Shown piece by piece: positions 1 to 14,065 of a stretch of DNA of 64,000 bases; the first letter of the stretch is position 1, and the number at the start of each line of letters is the position of its first letter. The notes beneath the pieces are model-generated. The model saw only the letters and a program-made list of their open reading frames with translations, searched no databases and was not told the origin of the DNA. The translations under genes and the position numbers were made by a program. Source of the stretch: Merluccius polli (Eukaryota; Chordata; Actinopteri; Gadiformes; Merlucciidae); contig JAOPHQ010002089.1 in the NCBI GenBank assembly GCA_030340625.1, positions 1 through 64,000 of the forward strand, read 5' to 3'.

Positions 1-623
1 AACAGGAACCCAGAGTAGAGTTCTGCTTTTGGGCAACTCCAGGACTGGGGCTGCGGTCTCCCTCTCGTCTAGGACAACCAGGGATTGTGAGATAGGAAGA
101 CGATGCTTGAGGGATGTTAAAACTTTCAAACTCAAGCTGCTTACTCGTTCACAGTCCCTGGCGTCTGCATTGACGACATCAGACTGATTAAGTCCCAAAG
201 TTTCCTCCTCGAGTCGACGTCTTCTCCAGTCTTGATATCCGCTGCACACGACACATGCTAAAATTCATTTCTGTGTAAATCCGCTTTAATGCTAAGCTCT
301 TTCGCATTTTCGAATAATTTTTTTAAGCTACTCAGAAGAATGGGAGCTATTTTAGTAACCGTGGCTTTTAATGGGAATGGCTGGAATTGGAGTTTCGATC
401 AGAATTAGTGTATATATATATAGTATCTGAGTTTCCGTACATCAGGGTTTACATGGAACATCGAGATGTGGTAAAAGCAGCTCTACATATTTCAGATGAT
501 TTGAGGCAGAGCAGGAAGATTAATACTGACCAGGGATTTCTATCCTTTCTGAGTGAAGGGCTTCCAAATAGAAATATTAGTAGGGTCAAAATATACTTCC
601 ATAATCTGTGACACAACTCCAGT

Positions 624-912
624 CAGGTCAGGGCTAGAGTTAGGGTTAGTAGAGAAAGACCCAGGTCAAGGCTAGGGTTAGGGGTTAGTAGAGAGACCCA
701 GGTCAGGGTTAGGGTTAGTAGAGAGACCCATGTCAGGGCTCGGGTTAGAGTAAGTGGAGAGACCCAGGTCAGGGCTAGGGTTAGTAGAGAAAGACCCAGA
801 TCAGGGCTATGGTTAGGGTTAGTAGAGAGACCCAGGTCAGGGCTAGGGTTAGGGTTAGTAGGGTTAGATATGGAAGCTGCAGTATAGAAAGTCCCAGGTC
901 AGTGCTAGGTTT
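624..912 (+). repeat. Minisatellite rich in telomere-like TTAGGG
   Basis: An irregular unit of roughly 36 bp, AGAGACCCAGGTCAGGGC followed by TAGGGTTAGGGTTAGT, is repeated about seven times. Each unit carries one or two TTAGGG-like hexamers. Confidence 0.8.
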
Positions 913-3900
913 AGAAATTTGAACACATGGACCTGAGAGTGGAGAAAAGCCGGGTCAGTGACATCACGGCTCTGGAACACAACAGATTTCAGCCTCCCTG
1001 GTGGCATTGGGGAGGGCGGAGCCACGGCGGTGATTGAATACTAATGAGAACAAAGACAGTGTTTACGGGGGGGCTTTTGTCTGCGGCCTACTAAGGACCA
1101 CTGTCGTAAAATACCCAGCTGACTTCACAGGGACAGAAGTGTGTCACCCAACACCAGATCAACCCTGACACCCAGATTAGGGGCTGGTTGCGCTGAGCGT
1201 TCCCAGATTAGGGGTGACAGCGTTGGGCTGGCCCAGATTTCAGGGATCAGAGGTGATGTGTGGGGTCCCGTTCATAGAGCATATTGAGTCTGCTGATTTG
1301 GAAGCCTCCAGGTTGTATTTAACGAGGGGACAGTGATTCAGGGGAACACATTTGACATCGAGAGGATGAGACAACTTGTTTGCAGTTGTTAAAAAAACCC
1401 TGTTTACCAAAGGTTAAATATACATAGGTCATATAAATAATAAGATATATATTATATGTAAATATATTCAAAAGAAACAGTCAACAGTATTTTGGTCCTG
1501 AGAGTATTTTAAACAACAAACAATGTGATAGTAGTCTGACAGCATTAACATGAAAGAGTGTCACATAATATATCCCATCTCCACTGATGATGTTTATGGA
1601 GATTATGTTGTCATGCCAACATACACCAATCTGCTGTCCTAGCTAGCAAGTGAAACAGGGTTAATGGGGTCACTGTAGGGACAGCTAGGAATGCTAAATG
1701 CTAAGCTAGTATTCGCTCAATAAAATCTCTTTAACTGGCCCCGGGTCTAAAGGCTATGTGAAAGTTACAATATGCCATGTAGAATCTTGCAGATTATTCC
1801 ACTAGCTGGCTAGCGGTGGCTATGACTCAGCGCGGTCCAGACACCTTACAGCGCACCACAGAGATGTCCAACACCATGATGTGATGGAAGGAAGTTGTGT
1901 GTGAATGGATGGAGAGGTTTTAAGCAGAAGTCAGACTATTTGGTTTGTCGAGAAACACGAACCAAGCCCCAGCTTGCCCTCCGTTCCGCTAGCTGGGCGC
2001 GGTCATCAAATGGACGACCCCAGAGATAGTAAAGGTTCAGATGGACTGTTCACATCTGCCCCGCTGGAATGTTCTCAATGACAGGCTTCACTGTTGAATT
2101 CGTCTCCCCGTACACTGCAGCCACCTCCCCTTGCCCTTCACCCCCGGGGTGAATCTGGCCTCAGGCTAGCAGGCTTTGGAAACCACAGGATTGTACAGGT
2201 CTCTCACCCCTCCTCCATTTTCTCCTCCTTCTTCACCTCTTTGTCCCCAGCCTCCGCTTTCTCATCCTCCTATTTCTCTCCAATTTCTCCGCCTCCTTCT
2301 CCTTTTCCTCTTTTCTCCCTCTCTGCCGCCTCTTTCTTCTCAATCTCATGTTCTCCTCTGATGGCCATGACAAACCAAGTCCATGTGGACGGAGAGGAGA
2401 AATGTGGACCACTGAACAAACACGTCACAGAGATTAGAGGAAAATGCTTTGAGATGAGTGGCACCCCCACCCCTGACCCACCCTCCATAACCCACCCTCC
2501 ACCCCCAACCCATAACCCACCATCAAAGACCCACAAAACTGTAAGATCATAATCCATGAGTATTATGAGGAGGAGGAAAATCACAAACTCACTGCAGTTA
2601 TTAGTATTTACATGGTGGGTATTTTCTCATGGTTTTTTTCTCATTGACTTTTGAAGACGAGTAGGATGAACATCTTATCCATGGTAACACATGACCAGTA
2701 TTTCAAGTATTGTATTTTATATATTTAGATTTTATATTAGAATACAACTATTGTAATTCGGAGTGGGATATATTTGTGTTAATTCTCATTCTTTGAGGAT
2801 TGACCTGGTTTGGACAGATTTGGTCTCCTGTGAAAGGCCCATTGTGCCAGTCCAGGTGGCGCTGTCATGCTCCACCATCATGAGATATCTGCTCTGTGCA
2901 GATAGTTTCATTTCATTTATTAATTTATTTATACGTTTATTTCTCAGGGACAGTGCACAATACATATATTGCACCAGAGTTAGCTACAAGTTATTTAACA
3001 TATGTAGTCCCCGGGCGGGAGTTGTACATACCACCCGCCACAAACATTTGGACTCCAGAGATTTCTAGTAAAACATGTATGTCAAAGAATTGGCCATCAA
3101 GAAGTAAATGTTGTATACTGATTATCTTTACGTTATGACTCACTCTTTGCTTGTCTACATTCTGTCTAGCACACATAGCACAATGAACAAACCTTTTTAA
3201 CTTGTAAGCCGTAAACACATTTACAACACTCACTTACCAAGCCAACCCTACTGTATCCACACCCCTATAATAAGCTCCTGGTGTGGAAGTGCCACGAGGG
3301 GTCATTACTGGGCTGGACGTGATCTCGAGCAGGCCACGCCGCAGACATCAGTACCTTGGTTTACTAGAAGCATGGTCACCAACCACCAGGCCCTCCCACA
3401 CCCACACCCGTGATCAGTGATCAATAGTCCCCAGAGGCTCCAGTAGTATGGACGTTAAGGGAACTCCCGCGTGACTACAGCATTACCTTCTGTGAATGGT
3501 CAAGTTTTGTTTCATTCAGAGCCAGCAAGCCACTCTGGCAAATGAACGCCATTGTGTCACGCCACACTGACAGGAACAATGGCCGAAGCCTGCGCCATTC
3601 AGCTACAGCACACCACATGTATGCACCCACCAATGGAAAACCACAGCTGTCCTGTGCATGCGCCCCATAGTTTGTCACCGACCCTGCACTACATCATAAA
3701 ATGCTGCCTGTTGACCTGGTCCCAATGCTTCAGGTGTGTTGCATAATAGTGACACCACAGCACACTGAGGTGCGAGCATCGCACCTACGAGGTGTGAGAC
3801 TCAATGCATCCTTTCACGGTCTCCATTGTGAACTTCTGAATGTAATTTGATTTAATGTGTAAACTCATTGAGCCATGAATTTTACTGGGGTTTACTTGCT

Positions 3901-4952
3901 TCCATGCCACTGAGATACCACACTAACTTGATTATATTCTGCTGTGTTTCACGGATGAGAGATCTGCCAAGAGAGCTCTCCTTCATGTGTTGGAAAGATT
4001 ATTAGTGTTTCAGTTGCATTTGAGTTCTTTTTAAATATTACGGTATCTGTTTTCCTTGGCAAGGGGTCCACTAAAGGTAGAAGATGACATAATGTGTGCA
4101 CCAGTATTGGCAGTTTGAATGACATCTACATGTTTTAAATGACGCCCCAATGTCTACATGTAATGACTCGATCTGAATCGGAGACAGTAACTAGATCGGG
4201 TTCGGGTCCTTAGAGTTCAATGTGTTGATGTAGGTGATGGGGTTTTGGACACGAGATAGGTCAAGCGTTAAAAGACCAGAGGACCTAACCACATGACACC
4301 AACATCTCTGTTAGGCCTGAGGGTTCCAGGTCTAACTGGAAGAGCTGGAGCCGATGGATCCAGCAAACACAATAACCGCCAATCAGAACACAGCGCTGTC
4401 ATTGTGCAACTGTCCTCGGGTGTTTGCCAACCAACGTTTATAGGGGTCCAAATGTGCCTGAACCGGAAAACAATCATAGAAACCACTGTGTTGTAAAAAT
4501 AGAAATGACAGGATGAGGAGGGGGGCAGAAATGTATGGACGGTTCACTTTTCATTTGTCCAGTTCAGCTTCCATGCTACATCCACCCCTCTTTCACAGTA
4601 AAACATTTAAAAGAAAATGCAACCACATAATCCAACTACTATTAAACACTTTTACTATTAAACACAAACATTCCCAAACAAAGGAAATAAAACGACACAA
4701 TTTCGCAGAAAAGCTAATTGTACACTTCAAGACAAGAAGCTGCATGACTGTCTCTGTTACTCTGAAAGCAGATTGTACCGTGTGTAAATATCTCTCTATT
4801 AAACTGTTTCCGTGTGCTGGCATTACTAGGATTTGTAGGGCGCTGGTGTTTACCCAGAGATAAGAGACCCCCTCCCGCGTGGAGTCTCCATACCCAAGAC
4901 TTTAAACCCCTGAGATCAGACACCTCTTAATCTCTATTGTCCTGAGGCAGAC

Positions 4953-5082
4953 AGACAGGGCTCTCCACATACAGGTCTCTCCACATACGGGTCTTTCTAG
5001 AGACAGGTCTCTCCACAGACGGGTCTCTCTACAGATGGGTCTCTCTACAGACGGGTCTCTCTACAGACGGGTCTTCACACAG
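4953..5082 (+). repeat. Short minisatellite, unit GGGTCTCTCTACAGAC
   Basis: About seven diverged copies of a 16-18 bp unit (CAGACGGGTCTCTCTA and variants) lie head to tail. Confidence 0.7.
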
Positions 5083-6108
5083 AAAGGTTATCTTCCTTCC
5101 CTTCCTAGTTAGACCATCTGCAGGCCCAGATGGCCCCCCACTACAGGGACTAGAACCCACTTTCAGATCCAAGTTTAACCTGATCTGATCTGGTTAACCA
5201 AAACACACAAATCCACACGACAAGACCCCACATAGGCAGTGGGAAAAGATCCATCTCTGGCATGGATTAGTCGTCATAATATTGCTTGGAGTGTAGTTGT
5301 AGATTTTGATTTGAATCCAGATAAACATTGTGCCTATTTTATCATTATAATCCCACCAGCTTTCGTCTGGTATCGTGATCCTGTCAAAACAGTGTGCAGA
5401 TGCCATTGATTAAGTTGCGTTATTCCGTGTTATTCCGTGTTATTGTTATATGTGTGAGCTCTTTAATACACCTCTCTACGTTCCCTTCGGCCCTTCCCTT
5501 CTGAAAACAGAGAAACACTCTTAAAACACGCTGAGACACGCATAAAACGCTAACGAGAGCCGCCCCACCCCGAGTTCATCCCTGTCTAAACGAACAGACC
5601 CCAGACCACTGACCCAGCGAGACGGACCACAGCGGCCGTGAACCCGGAATAATGAATAATAAAATGTTCTTCACATGGCGGTGATGCCTTCCCAGTGGAC
5701 CGCAGTGAAAGAAGAGGAGGGCTGGTACAAACACAGTGAGAGAGAAATGCCGACACACGTTAGGGGCGCCCGCAGTGACCCGGGGAAGAATGTTGCTCAC
5801 AATTTAAAGGCCGTAAAAAATGTCCGGCCACACGGGTTCAATGTGCACCCTCCATCCTTCAGACACACTGCTGCTATGGCAACTGCCCCTGAACAAAACA
5901 ACTCAATTGAGGACTTCCTGCTGGCAGTCTCAAGGCAGGACCCCTGACCTCTGGCTCTGATTGGCTGGTGAACAATTGTCTCGGCGGGCTGCAGACTAAG
6001 GGGGCACTGCCTCGATGGTGTCTCATAGTGGACAGAGAGACCGCTCCCAGCAGCTGCTCTGCCTGGCCGTCTGCTCCACCAGGCTTTTAATTCACACATG
6101 CACCTTCC

Positions 6109-6154
<46 letters not shown>

Positions 6155-6504
6155 AGCCTGAATTGAAACAGCCTAGTATTTTTTGTTTGTGTGTGTGTGT
6201 GTGTCCACACATTGAATGTTTGTGCACTCGCTGATCTGCTTCAGCTCAGACCGGTCTGAAACAACCTTCTGGTTTCTGCTGATCCCCCAAACAAAAGCTC
6301 TGCTTGTTATTAGGACTGCGTTAGGGGGTTCAGCTTTTGGCTGGCAGGCAACCTGGCAACCGCATTTCAGAGTAAAGTTTTTATGGTAAAAAAACCAAAT
6401 TATTGTGCCGTGATGAGGGCATGCTGGGAAAGATATAGTGTGTTCCAGAGTTAAGCCTGAGCAGCAGCCAACCCAACTCCTAGTTAAGCTCAGGAATCCA
6501 TCCT

Positions 6505-6745
6505 TCATACAGTATGATAGATGTGGTACATTATTATGAATGTAGTAGTACACATCACAATGAATGTAGAAGTATCAACCATCATTACTATGAATGTAGA
6601 AGTAGTGGACACCATTACCATGACTGTAGAAGTAGTACACATTACTATGACTGTAGAAGTAATGGACATCATTATATGACTGTAGAAGTAGTATACATAA
6701 TTACTATGACTATAGAAGTAGTACACATCATTACTATGACTGCCA
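6505..6745 (+). repeat. Minisatellite, unit near 27-30 bp
   Basis: Units of the form GAATGTAGAAGTAGTACACA then TCATTACTAT repeat about eight times with drift. The open frames across it on both strands come from the repeat. Confidence 0.75.
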
Positions 6746-9357
6746 TTCAACAGATCTATGGCTGTTTAATGACAGAAGGTGTGGATCAAAGCAGTGGCCA
6801 TCTTCACAGGGCCCCTACTGGCACTACTTACTGCTCCACTAACACAAATGGCGAGAAAGTGCATCATTACCTTCGGTCAGCAAGCAGGATCCAATTTTCT
6901 TTAAATGACCTGTACAACTGCTCTCGTAAAAACTCGCAAGGCTTTTTACAGAAATGATGTAAAGATGTGGACCGAACGGCCTCATTAACAACAGGGCTTT
7001 GTGCGGTGAATACACTGTATGAAATACACTAAACAGTGCGGTGGGTAAACGTTGCGGTATTGTGAGGGTTTCTCAGGGTGGAGCCCTGTGTTATTAATGA
7101 AAGACAGTCACCTTCCCTGGGGATACAGGCAGCAGTCTGAGTATTAACAGATGAAACTCATTTGTCTCAAATTGGTAGTCACAGAGACGTTCCTTTCCGT
7201 GGATGAGCTTGCAGCTCGGTCCCAAAGCGGCTTTCTGCTGGACTCTGGGAATGTTCTCCTGAGGGATTCTGCCCCCGCTTTGCTCCTCTGGTCCAGAGGG
7301 TCAGCAGACCTCCTACTTCCCATAAATGACTCAACATGATAAAGCAGTTCCCAAGAAAAGTATTTTCCAGAGTCTGGCAACGAAAAAACCCCAAGGAAAA
7401 CCACGACAGACTATAAAAAAGCTTGAAATCTTGTAAATACGTCAAACCCAAGGTCAAGAGAATGTGTTGATATTGTTTTAATCAATAGCAGAGCCGGGTC
7501 GTCTCGCTGGCTGGAATATTAAATATTGGGCACGCCTCTGGAATACCTTTTAGATGCAGTAAGGGCCAGGTTGTTTTCGCTATGGCGTTGGTGACTTTTG
7601 ACCTTACCAAGTGTCATTGTTCAACACCTGTTGTGTAGAAGCAGGATTACTCAGATGGCGTGTGTGTAGCCATCTTTGTACTTTAAAGCTCCCAGAGCAG
7701 GTTCATTCAGTGTCCAATCCTCAGCGGACCCTGAACTCTTTATTCAGACACCAAGTTGCCAAGCTGTCCACCAAACACACGGTCTCCTCTCCAGATAACC
7801 ATCTGACCTTCAAACGTTTCTCTCGATTGTACTCTCTGTAGTTAATACAGACAATCAGACCAGGTTTATATTATATGATTATATTTTATTAGTATTGTAC
7901 ATGACATTTCAAGTTGGCCTTTTCATTTCACAACAAAGACAACCGACAAAGAGCGCCAGGGAACTTTGGTTGGTTTAGTAACTTTCTTTATTTCCCTTCC
8001 AATGGCAACGGGCCAGGTACAGAATATCTGTCCAGAGACACTCTGGGACTCACATCAAAGAGGCTGATGATCGCTGCTTTCACGAAAGGAAGGGAACCAA
8101 ACCAAACTCCTGATCTTTTCCTGCCTCGTCCCAGATCTAACCAGAGAGACCAGACCTTCCCAGGGAGACCAGACCTTCCTAGACCAGACCTTCCCAGGGA
8201 GATGAGACCTTTCCTTTACCAGGAACACCAGACAGAGAAGAGAAGTCAGAGTTAATCATTGCGAGTGAACAAACTCGTAATAAGCTCATTATCTGTCTCT
8301 CGCTGTGTTGTTGTCCCAGAGATGGTTTTCATCCCAATACAATGAGCACAATACGCAGGAAGTTGGGCCTGTTCCAAGTCCTGTAATTCAACTAGTTTGT
8401 GATATCAATACCATGCCATTTCCCAGGAGGTTGCCTTTCTGTTTCCCTGCTTCTGTACGTGTACAAACCAGAATGTTCTACTCATCCTTTCAGTCAAATT
8501 CAGTCATATTTACCAGTTTATTACACAATTCTTGATGTGTGTCTACCATTCAAGGACTTCAAGCTAAAATGTTGCTACGTAACTTCTATATTAAATCCAT
8601 CTTAAACACAACATAGAGCACTCTCGGATGGGGTGAGGGGATGTACAAGAGGGTGAGGTAAGTGACGATGTTTAACTCTTTCTGGCCGTGATTGCCGTTG
8701 AAAGCAGAACAAAACCAGACCTTGTTCACAACATGCTTTCAGCTCTCGGATGTCTGGAAGTCCCCCTCTCCACAAGAACACCACCACGCCAGAAACACAA
8801 TCCCTCTTCACGAAGAGCATCCCTCTCGAAAGCGCATCTGGAATGGATGTAGAAGCGTTTCACATCATACCCATCTTCAAAATAAATCTCTGCTAGTGAA
8901 ATTCATCAAGGCTTCAGCTGTATTCAGCTTGCCTCGGGCATTTGTGGAATTTCAAACCAGTTATGGAATATGAAACTTATTTGACTGATGTTCAGTAGTA
9001 GAGAGATGTACCGTGGATTGAGGGAGAAAGATAGACAGAGAATAAAGAGAGTGAAAATGGATAAACGAAGAAGAAACAGAACATAATGTGGGAGAGAAGG
9101 TCAGAAAGATAGAAACAAGAATGGAGAAAGAGAGCAGGAATAGAACTGGTCGAAGAGAGAAAAGAGCAAACGAGAGAGAAACAGAGCAAAGTGTATAAAA
9201 TGCCTCAGGGAGGGGAGGACATTACTGGAAAGATTCAGAAAGAAGCAGGGTGGGTGACGCGGTGGGGGGAGAAAGTGTAGAAGTAAAAGCAACAAAAGAA
9301 AAGCATGTCCACTGGAGCATGGAGAAGGGGAGGAGGAGCAGGAGGAGAGACGAATGT

Positions 9358-9586
9358 TGTAGGCTTTAGAGAGGTAGGGATGAGGGTTAGAGGAGTAGGG
9401 GTTAGAGAGTTAGGGTTAGAGGAGTAGGGGTTAGGGTTAGAGAGGTAGGGGATAGCGAGGTAGGTTTAAGGTTACAGGAGTAGGGGTTAGAGGATAGGGG
9501 TTAGGGTTAGAGGGGTAGGGGTTAAGGTTAGAGAGGTAGGGTTAGAGGAGTAGGGGTTAGGGTTAGAGGGATAGGGGTTACACCGG
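9358..9586 (+). repeat. Telomere-like minisatellite
   Basis: Irregular copies of GGGGTTAGGGTTAGAGAGGTA run for about 230 bp. The same type of sequence resumes at 10870, right after the transposon at 9587-10864, so that element sits inside this repeat. Confidence 0.75.
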
Positions 9587-10864
9587 ATTTACACCGGGGA
9601 CGTCTGCGTCGCGTTACGGCTGCGTCGCGTTATGGCTGCGTCATCTGCCCTGCGTCAATTTACACCGGACGCGTTACGGCAGCGTAGCGTTGCCTTGCGA
9701 GCCAGCCGTATTCACGCGAGATCACGAGATAATCCTGAATGTACACGAGACCGCGAGATCCCGCGATAAACTGTGTGTATAAAGGAAAGGACAACAACAA
9801 ACAGCTTACTTTGCTTCTCCGACGTTGAAAAAAGGATGATTTATTTCGTAAATTATTTTATGTTGCTCCACTTCGACAATCAGTCTCTCGTCGTCCATGT
9901 TGCCGACCCTCTGAGAACCTTTGATTGATTGACTGCTGACCCTGGTACCACCGGTCATGACGTAATGTTGATGTGAAGTTGTGATAGGCTACATGAGATG
10001 AGTATTGTGTTTTATTTTGAAAATTGACCGGATGCTCCATGGCTTTTACTATTTCACTTCCTGCCCGGTCGGTCTGCTCTTTTCTAAATTTTGATAGGTT
10101 TTTTTTATATAGCGCTTTATTGGAGGTCACTCAAAGCGCTTTACATAGTGTGTGTGTGTGGGGGGGGGAGATATGACACCTCATCCGCTACCAGAGTGTA
10201 GCACCCACTTGGGTGATGCACGGCAGCCAGTATGCGCCACAACGCTCACCACACACTGGCGCAGCGGAGAGGTGAGGAATGAAACTAACCAATTAGAGAC
10301 CAGGGGATGATTAGGTGGCCATGTTGGGAACCAAGAGCCGGGTTGGGAATTTGGCCGGGACACCGGGGTTAGCACCCCTACTCTTGCGATGAGTGCCACG
10401 GGATCTTTAGTGACCACAGGGAGTCAGGACCTCGGTTTAACGTCTCATCCGAAAGACGGTGCTCTAGACGGGATGGAGTCCCCGTCTCCATCCCGGGGCA
10501 TTGGGGATCTTACAGAGGCCAGAGGGATGAGCACCCCCAACTGGCCCTCCAACACCGCTGCCAGCACCAACTGGTCTCCCATCCAGAGATGGACCAGACC
10601 AGCCCCCGCTTAGCTTCCAAAGAAACCAGCAGTGCAAGGCAGGTAGCCATGGTGCTGGCTACCTGCTGGCTCATCAGCGGCTCGCGTCAAAAATAGAACG
10701 CTGCGTAAAGATAGCGTTGCTGCTGCGTCGCGACGCTCCTGGGACGCAGCTGAGACGTTACGCAGCGCGCCCGGTGTAAATGCTCTCATTGACTAGAGTG
10801 GCAGCGATCAGCAGCGTCGAACGCGACGCAGCTGTAACGCGACGCAGACGTCCCCGGTGTAAAT
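9587..10864. mobile_element. Non-autonomous DNA transposon with about 45-bp terminal inverted repeats
   Basis: The left end ATTTACACCGGGGACGTCTG is mirrored exactly at the right end (CAGACGTCCCCGGTGTAAAT), and the match continues through CGTCGCGTTACGGCTGCGTC with one mismatch. Subterminal GCGTCGCGTTA-type motifs recur inside both ends. No transposase frame is visible. A target-site duplication could not be fixed because the left flank holds an extra TTACACCGG. The middle (about 10095-10660) is another dispersed repeat. Confidence 0.75.
10095..10660. repeat. Dispersed repeat nested in the 9587-10864 element
   Basis: The block starts TATATAGCGCTTTATTGG and runs past ACTGGTCTCCCATCCAG. A diverged, shorter relative (AGAGACCAGGGGATG, then GGACACTGGGGT and GGGATCTTTAGTG) is present at about 14965-15082, which shows that it is dispersed. 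I cannot name the family with certainty. Confidence 0.55.
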
Positions 10865-12830
10865 GAGCCTTTAGGGTTAGAGGAGGAAGGGGTCTTGGAT
10901 AGGAGACAGGTTGTGTGAACAGTGAGTATCTCGGTCAGGGACGATGGTTCCCCTCTCGCTACAGAGCACTGTGTTGTTTCAACAGGGTGTGGGTCACTGT
11001 GTGGCGTCTTGGCACCCAAACTCAGCAGGAACAAGATAAACCAAAGACTAAACACTCGCTTCTCATCTGGAATATGCCAAATATCCCCACGGTGTCGGTT
11101 GGCCGTGCAACGAGCAAAATAAACTCAGCAAACAAAGAAGTGTGGTGTAAACTTGAAAGTTATCTGCCAAATTGAAGTATATAAGGGGAATAACTGAAGG
11201 AATGTGTGCAGGGGAAAAATACACTTTCCTTTCGTATAGTGCTAATGGTGGACTACTTTTACAAATGGGAATTTGGCCATTTGGTCAAAAGTACTTTAAC
11301 AAACAGCTAAAAATACCTCTGTGTCTGGAATACGTCCTGTCCAACTCATGTGTCGACAGAGAGCTGCCCTCAAAGTGTTCAAACAAAAGCGCTGAATGAA
11401 TTACAAATGAATTCACGCTGGGATCCACAGGTGCTCAGGGTCTGGTGGTGGTGTGCGAGGCGGAGGAGTGATTTATGAAAAGGTCTTTCAACCCTCAACA
11501 CGGAGCCAGGATCATCGTCGGCTAGCGGCCTGTGGAGGTGACTGGGGTTCACATACCAGCCGGATCCAGTCTAAACACCTGCATGCCTCCCTATCTCTTC
11601 TCACTTTACACTTCCGTTCTGCTTCCAACACATTTCAACACCCCGGGCTGTCCTCTGCAATCCTAGTGATGGTCTAGTTCAACAGGAGTTCTTGTTAATG
11701 ACGTGAGGTAATATGAACTATAAAAGATCTGTAATGTGTGTGTGTTGTAGGGCCATTCATTCATCTGTAGTTTAATAACTAATCTAATCAGTACCGGGAC
11801 TGGCAGGGTGTGGGGATTCTGTTTTATTTGTACAACTTTACTCTGGTACCTTGTGATGCAATATAATATGATTAAAGCATAGATCTATATTATAATATAA
11901 CTATATACGAGGTGGGAATTTAAAAAATATCTTTAAACTTGTTTACCCATCCTGGGAAAAACTGTGTGTGTGAAGCAGAGTCAGATCGGTTCGGTGTAGT
12001 TCCTGAGTGCTGGGTATAAGTCTGTCTTTTGTCTTGAGGGTGGTCTGTGAGGTGGTCTGTGAAGCCTCACTAAGCCAAGCGGGAGATCATATCTTACGGA
12101 GGTCGGGTTACGAGAGGAAACTCAGACAGGTGGCCGGGACCTGCAGTAACGAGGTGCACTGATTGGCTGATGTTGCTTTTTATTGCCCTGCGGTTGGTCA
12201 ATGTTTCTCCAGGCTGCCATGGTGATGGCTATACCCAGGTCAATTGTTCTCCTAAACTTGGCAGGGGATGAGTTTAACAGATTGAAGTCAAAACTGAATG
12301 ACTGAAGAATAGTTGAGAGCATAGAGTTTGAGTATTGGCTGAGGAGTGTAACTAATACATCAGTGATCCTGGTTGGCAAACAGGCATAAAAATAGAACAT
12401 ATTTCCCTAATCCTTGGTGGTTTGCTGTTATTTTCTGTACTTCACAATGACAATAGAAGCGCTAAACTAAGTGCAGGTTAGTGAATATAATAATTAGGAC
12501 CTAAACGGATGAGGGTGTGGCTTTTAAACGGATGATACCCTTCTTCCGTTTAATAGAAAATAAACACTCCTTATTATGGGATGGATGCAGACACCCAGGT
12601 CTGAAGGAAAACCTGGATTATCCTGACGCTGGAACTGCTGTTGAAACTCTTCCTGTGATCTGAAATCAGCCTTCACGGCTCCTCTGTGGGGGAGCGGATT
12701 CACAGGGATCAGAACCTGGGTGCTGGAAGATATTCTCGGTCAGATATTGGTGTCTCAGAGGGGGTCAGATGTTAAATGTTACAACAGTTTGGTGAAGCGG
12801 GCGGGGCTAGGGGCTGCACTTTTGTCTTGG

Positions 12831-13185
12831 GGGGGGGGGGGGGGGGGGGTGGGAGGCAAGCCGCCTACAGAGGTCAGAGTTCAGGGTGTAGAGACTCCGC
12901 CCACTATGGGGGGCAGAGTACCTCCCCCCCACATTATGGGGGGGAGGTAGGGGAGAGAGAGGGGGGTAGGAGAGAGAGAGAGAGCGAGAGAGAGAGAGAG
13001 GGGGGGGGGGGGGGGTAGGGAGAGAAGGGGGGTAGGAGAGGGAGTGGGGGGGGTAGGGAAGAGAGAGTGGGGAGGGGGGGAGTGAGAGAGAGTAATGCAG
13101 AGGGGGGGGGAGTGGTAGAGAGAGAGTATGGGCAGAAAGAGAGCAAGTGAGAGAGCGTGTATGTGTGTGAGAGAGAGAGCTTACA
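12831..13185 (+). repeat. Long purine (GA/G) tract
   Basis: A G-run of about 20 at 12831-12850 is followed, from 12940, by about 240 bp of almost pure purine made of GAGA and GGGG blocks. The long frames on the minus strand here (S/P/L-rich) come from this composition and are not genes. Confidence 0.85.
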
Positions 13186-13907
13186 ACAGTGCAGGGAGGG
13201 GCTACTGTAGTGCTCTGTTGAACCTCCACTGAACACACAGGTAGAGGCCAGGGTGTTTATCCCTGGAAGAGCTTAAGACATGTCGTCTTCTGTTTCACGT
13301 CTGATAATCTTTATTACAACACAGGAGAGCACGGGAGCCCTCCAACCACACACACATGCCGGCTGGGGGGGGGGGGGGGGGGGGGGTCGTTCTTCAAACA
13401 CCAGGTGGTTCAGAAGCACTTGCTCCCCCTGAAGGTCTCGCTGCCACAGGAATGTCCCTCCTAATCACTCGCACATTCTGCCCAATGCAGGAACGCCACC
13501 CTCTTTCCTTTTAACCAAACATCTCCTTTGATAAACAAGTCTCAAGTCACTTCTTTCCTCCACCTCCACCTTCCTCCTCCCCTTTCGTCCGCCTCCTCCA
13601 CCTTCACTTCTTCCCCCTCCTCCTCCTTCACCTCCTCCTCCTCTACCCCCTTATTGCGTCCAGCACCCTGCCTAATTTGGGAGTGCGCGTGGGGTCCCAA
13701 GGTTGTGGAAGTGCAAGCCAGCATTGTGGTTTCCCGGTGGCTGGGCGGGAGGAATGCTCGACTTGACAGAACTCCCGGAGGAGAAACCACATCAGTGGCG
13801 CCCGGCCGACCCGGAGAAGAGGCGCTTAGTCGCTCAATCAGCGCCAACACAGACTGCAGTTCCCCCCGAACTGCAACCATTGATAGGTAATACTCAAACA
13901 CCAACGA

Positions 13908-14065
13908 GTAGTTAGGGGTTAAACAGAGACAGGTCATTAAGTAGCAGGTAGGGGTTAGACAGTACAGAGACAGGTCATTAAGGAGCAGGTAGGGGTCAGG
14001 GGGCGTCTAGCTCTAGGGTGTCTACAGGTAGACTGCAAACGTTGGGTTTTGAACCCTGATCACCA
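13908..14065 (-). repeat. SINE copy with two or three VNTR units (antisense)
   Basis: Two copies of AGGAGCAGGTAGGGGTTAGA with CAGAGACAGGTCATTAAG are followed by GGGTTTTGAACCCTGATC, a degraded B-box-like sequence in antisense. This matches the SINE/VNTR at 17225-17735 and at 36364-36755. Confidence 0.6.

Noticed and set aside
2094..2584. A 152-codon frame on the plus strand
   Set aside because: It crosses a CT-rich stretch, shows S/P/F bias on one strand and an overlapping frame on the other, and has no recognisable domain.
9858..10417. Possible transposase fragments in the 9587-10864 element
   Set aside because: The short frames share no visible transposase motif and cross the border of the nested repeat.
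12807..13238. Proline/serine-rich minus-strand frames over the purine tract
   Set aside because: Composition alone keeps them open; no homology and no splice sites.
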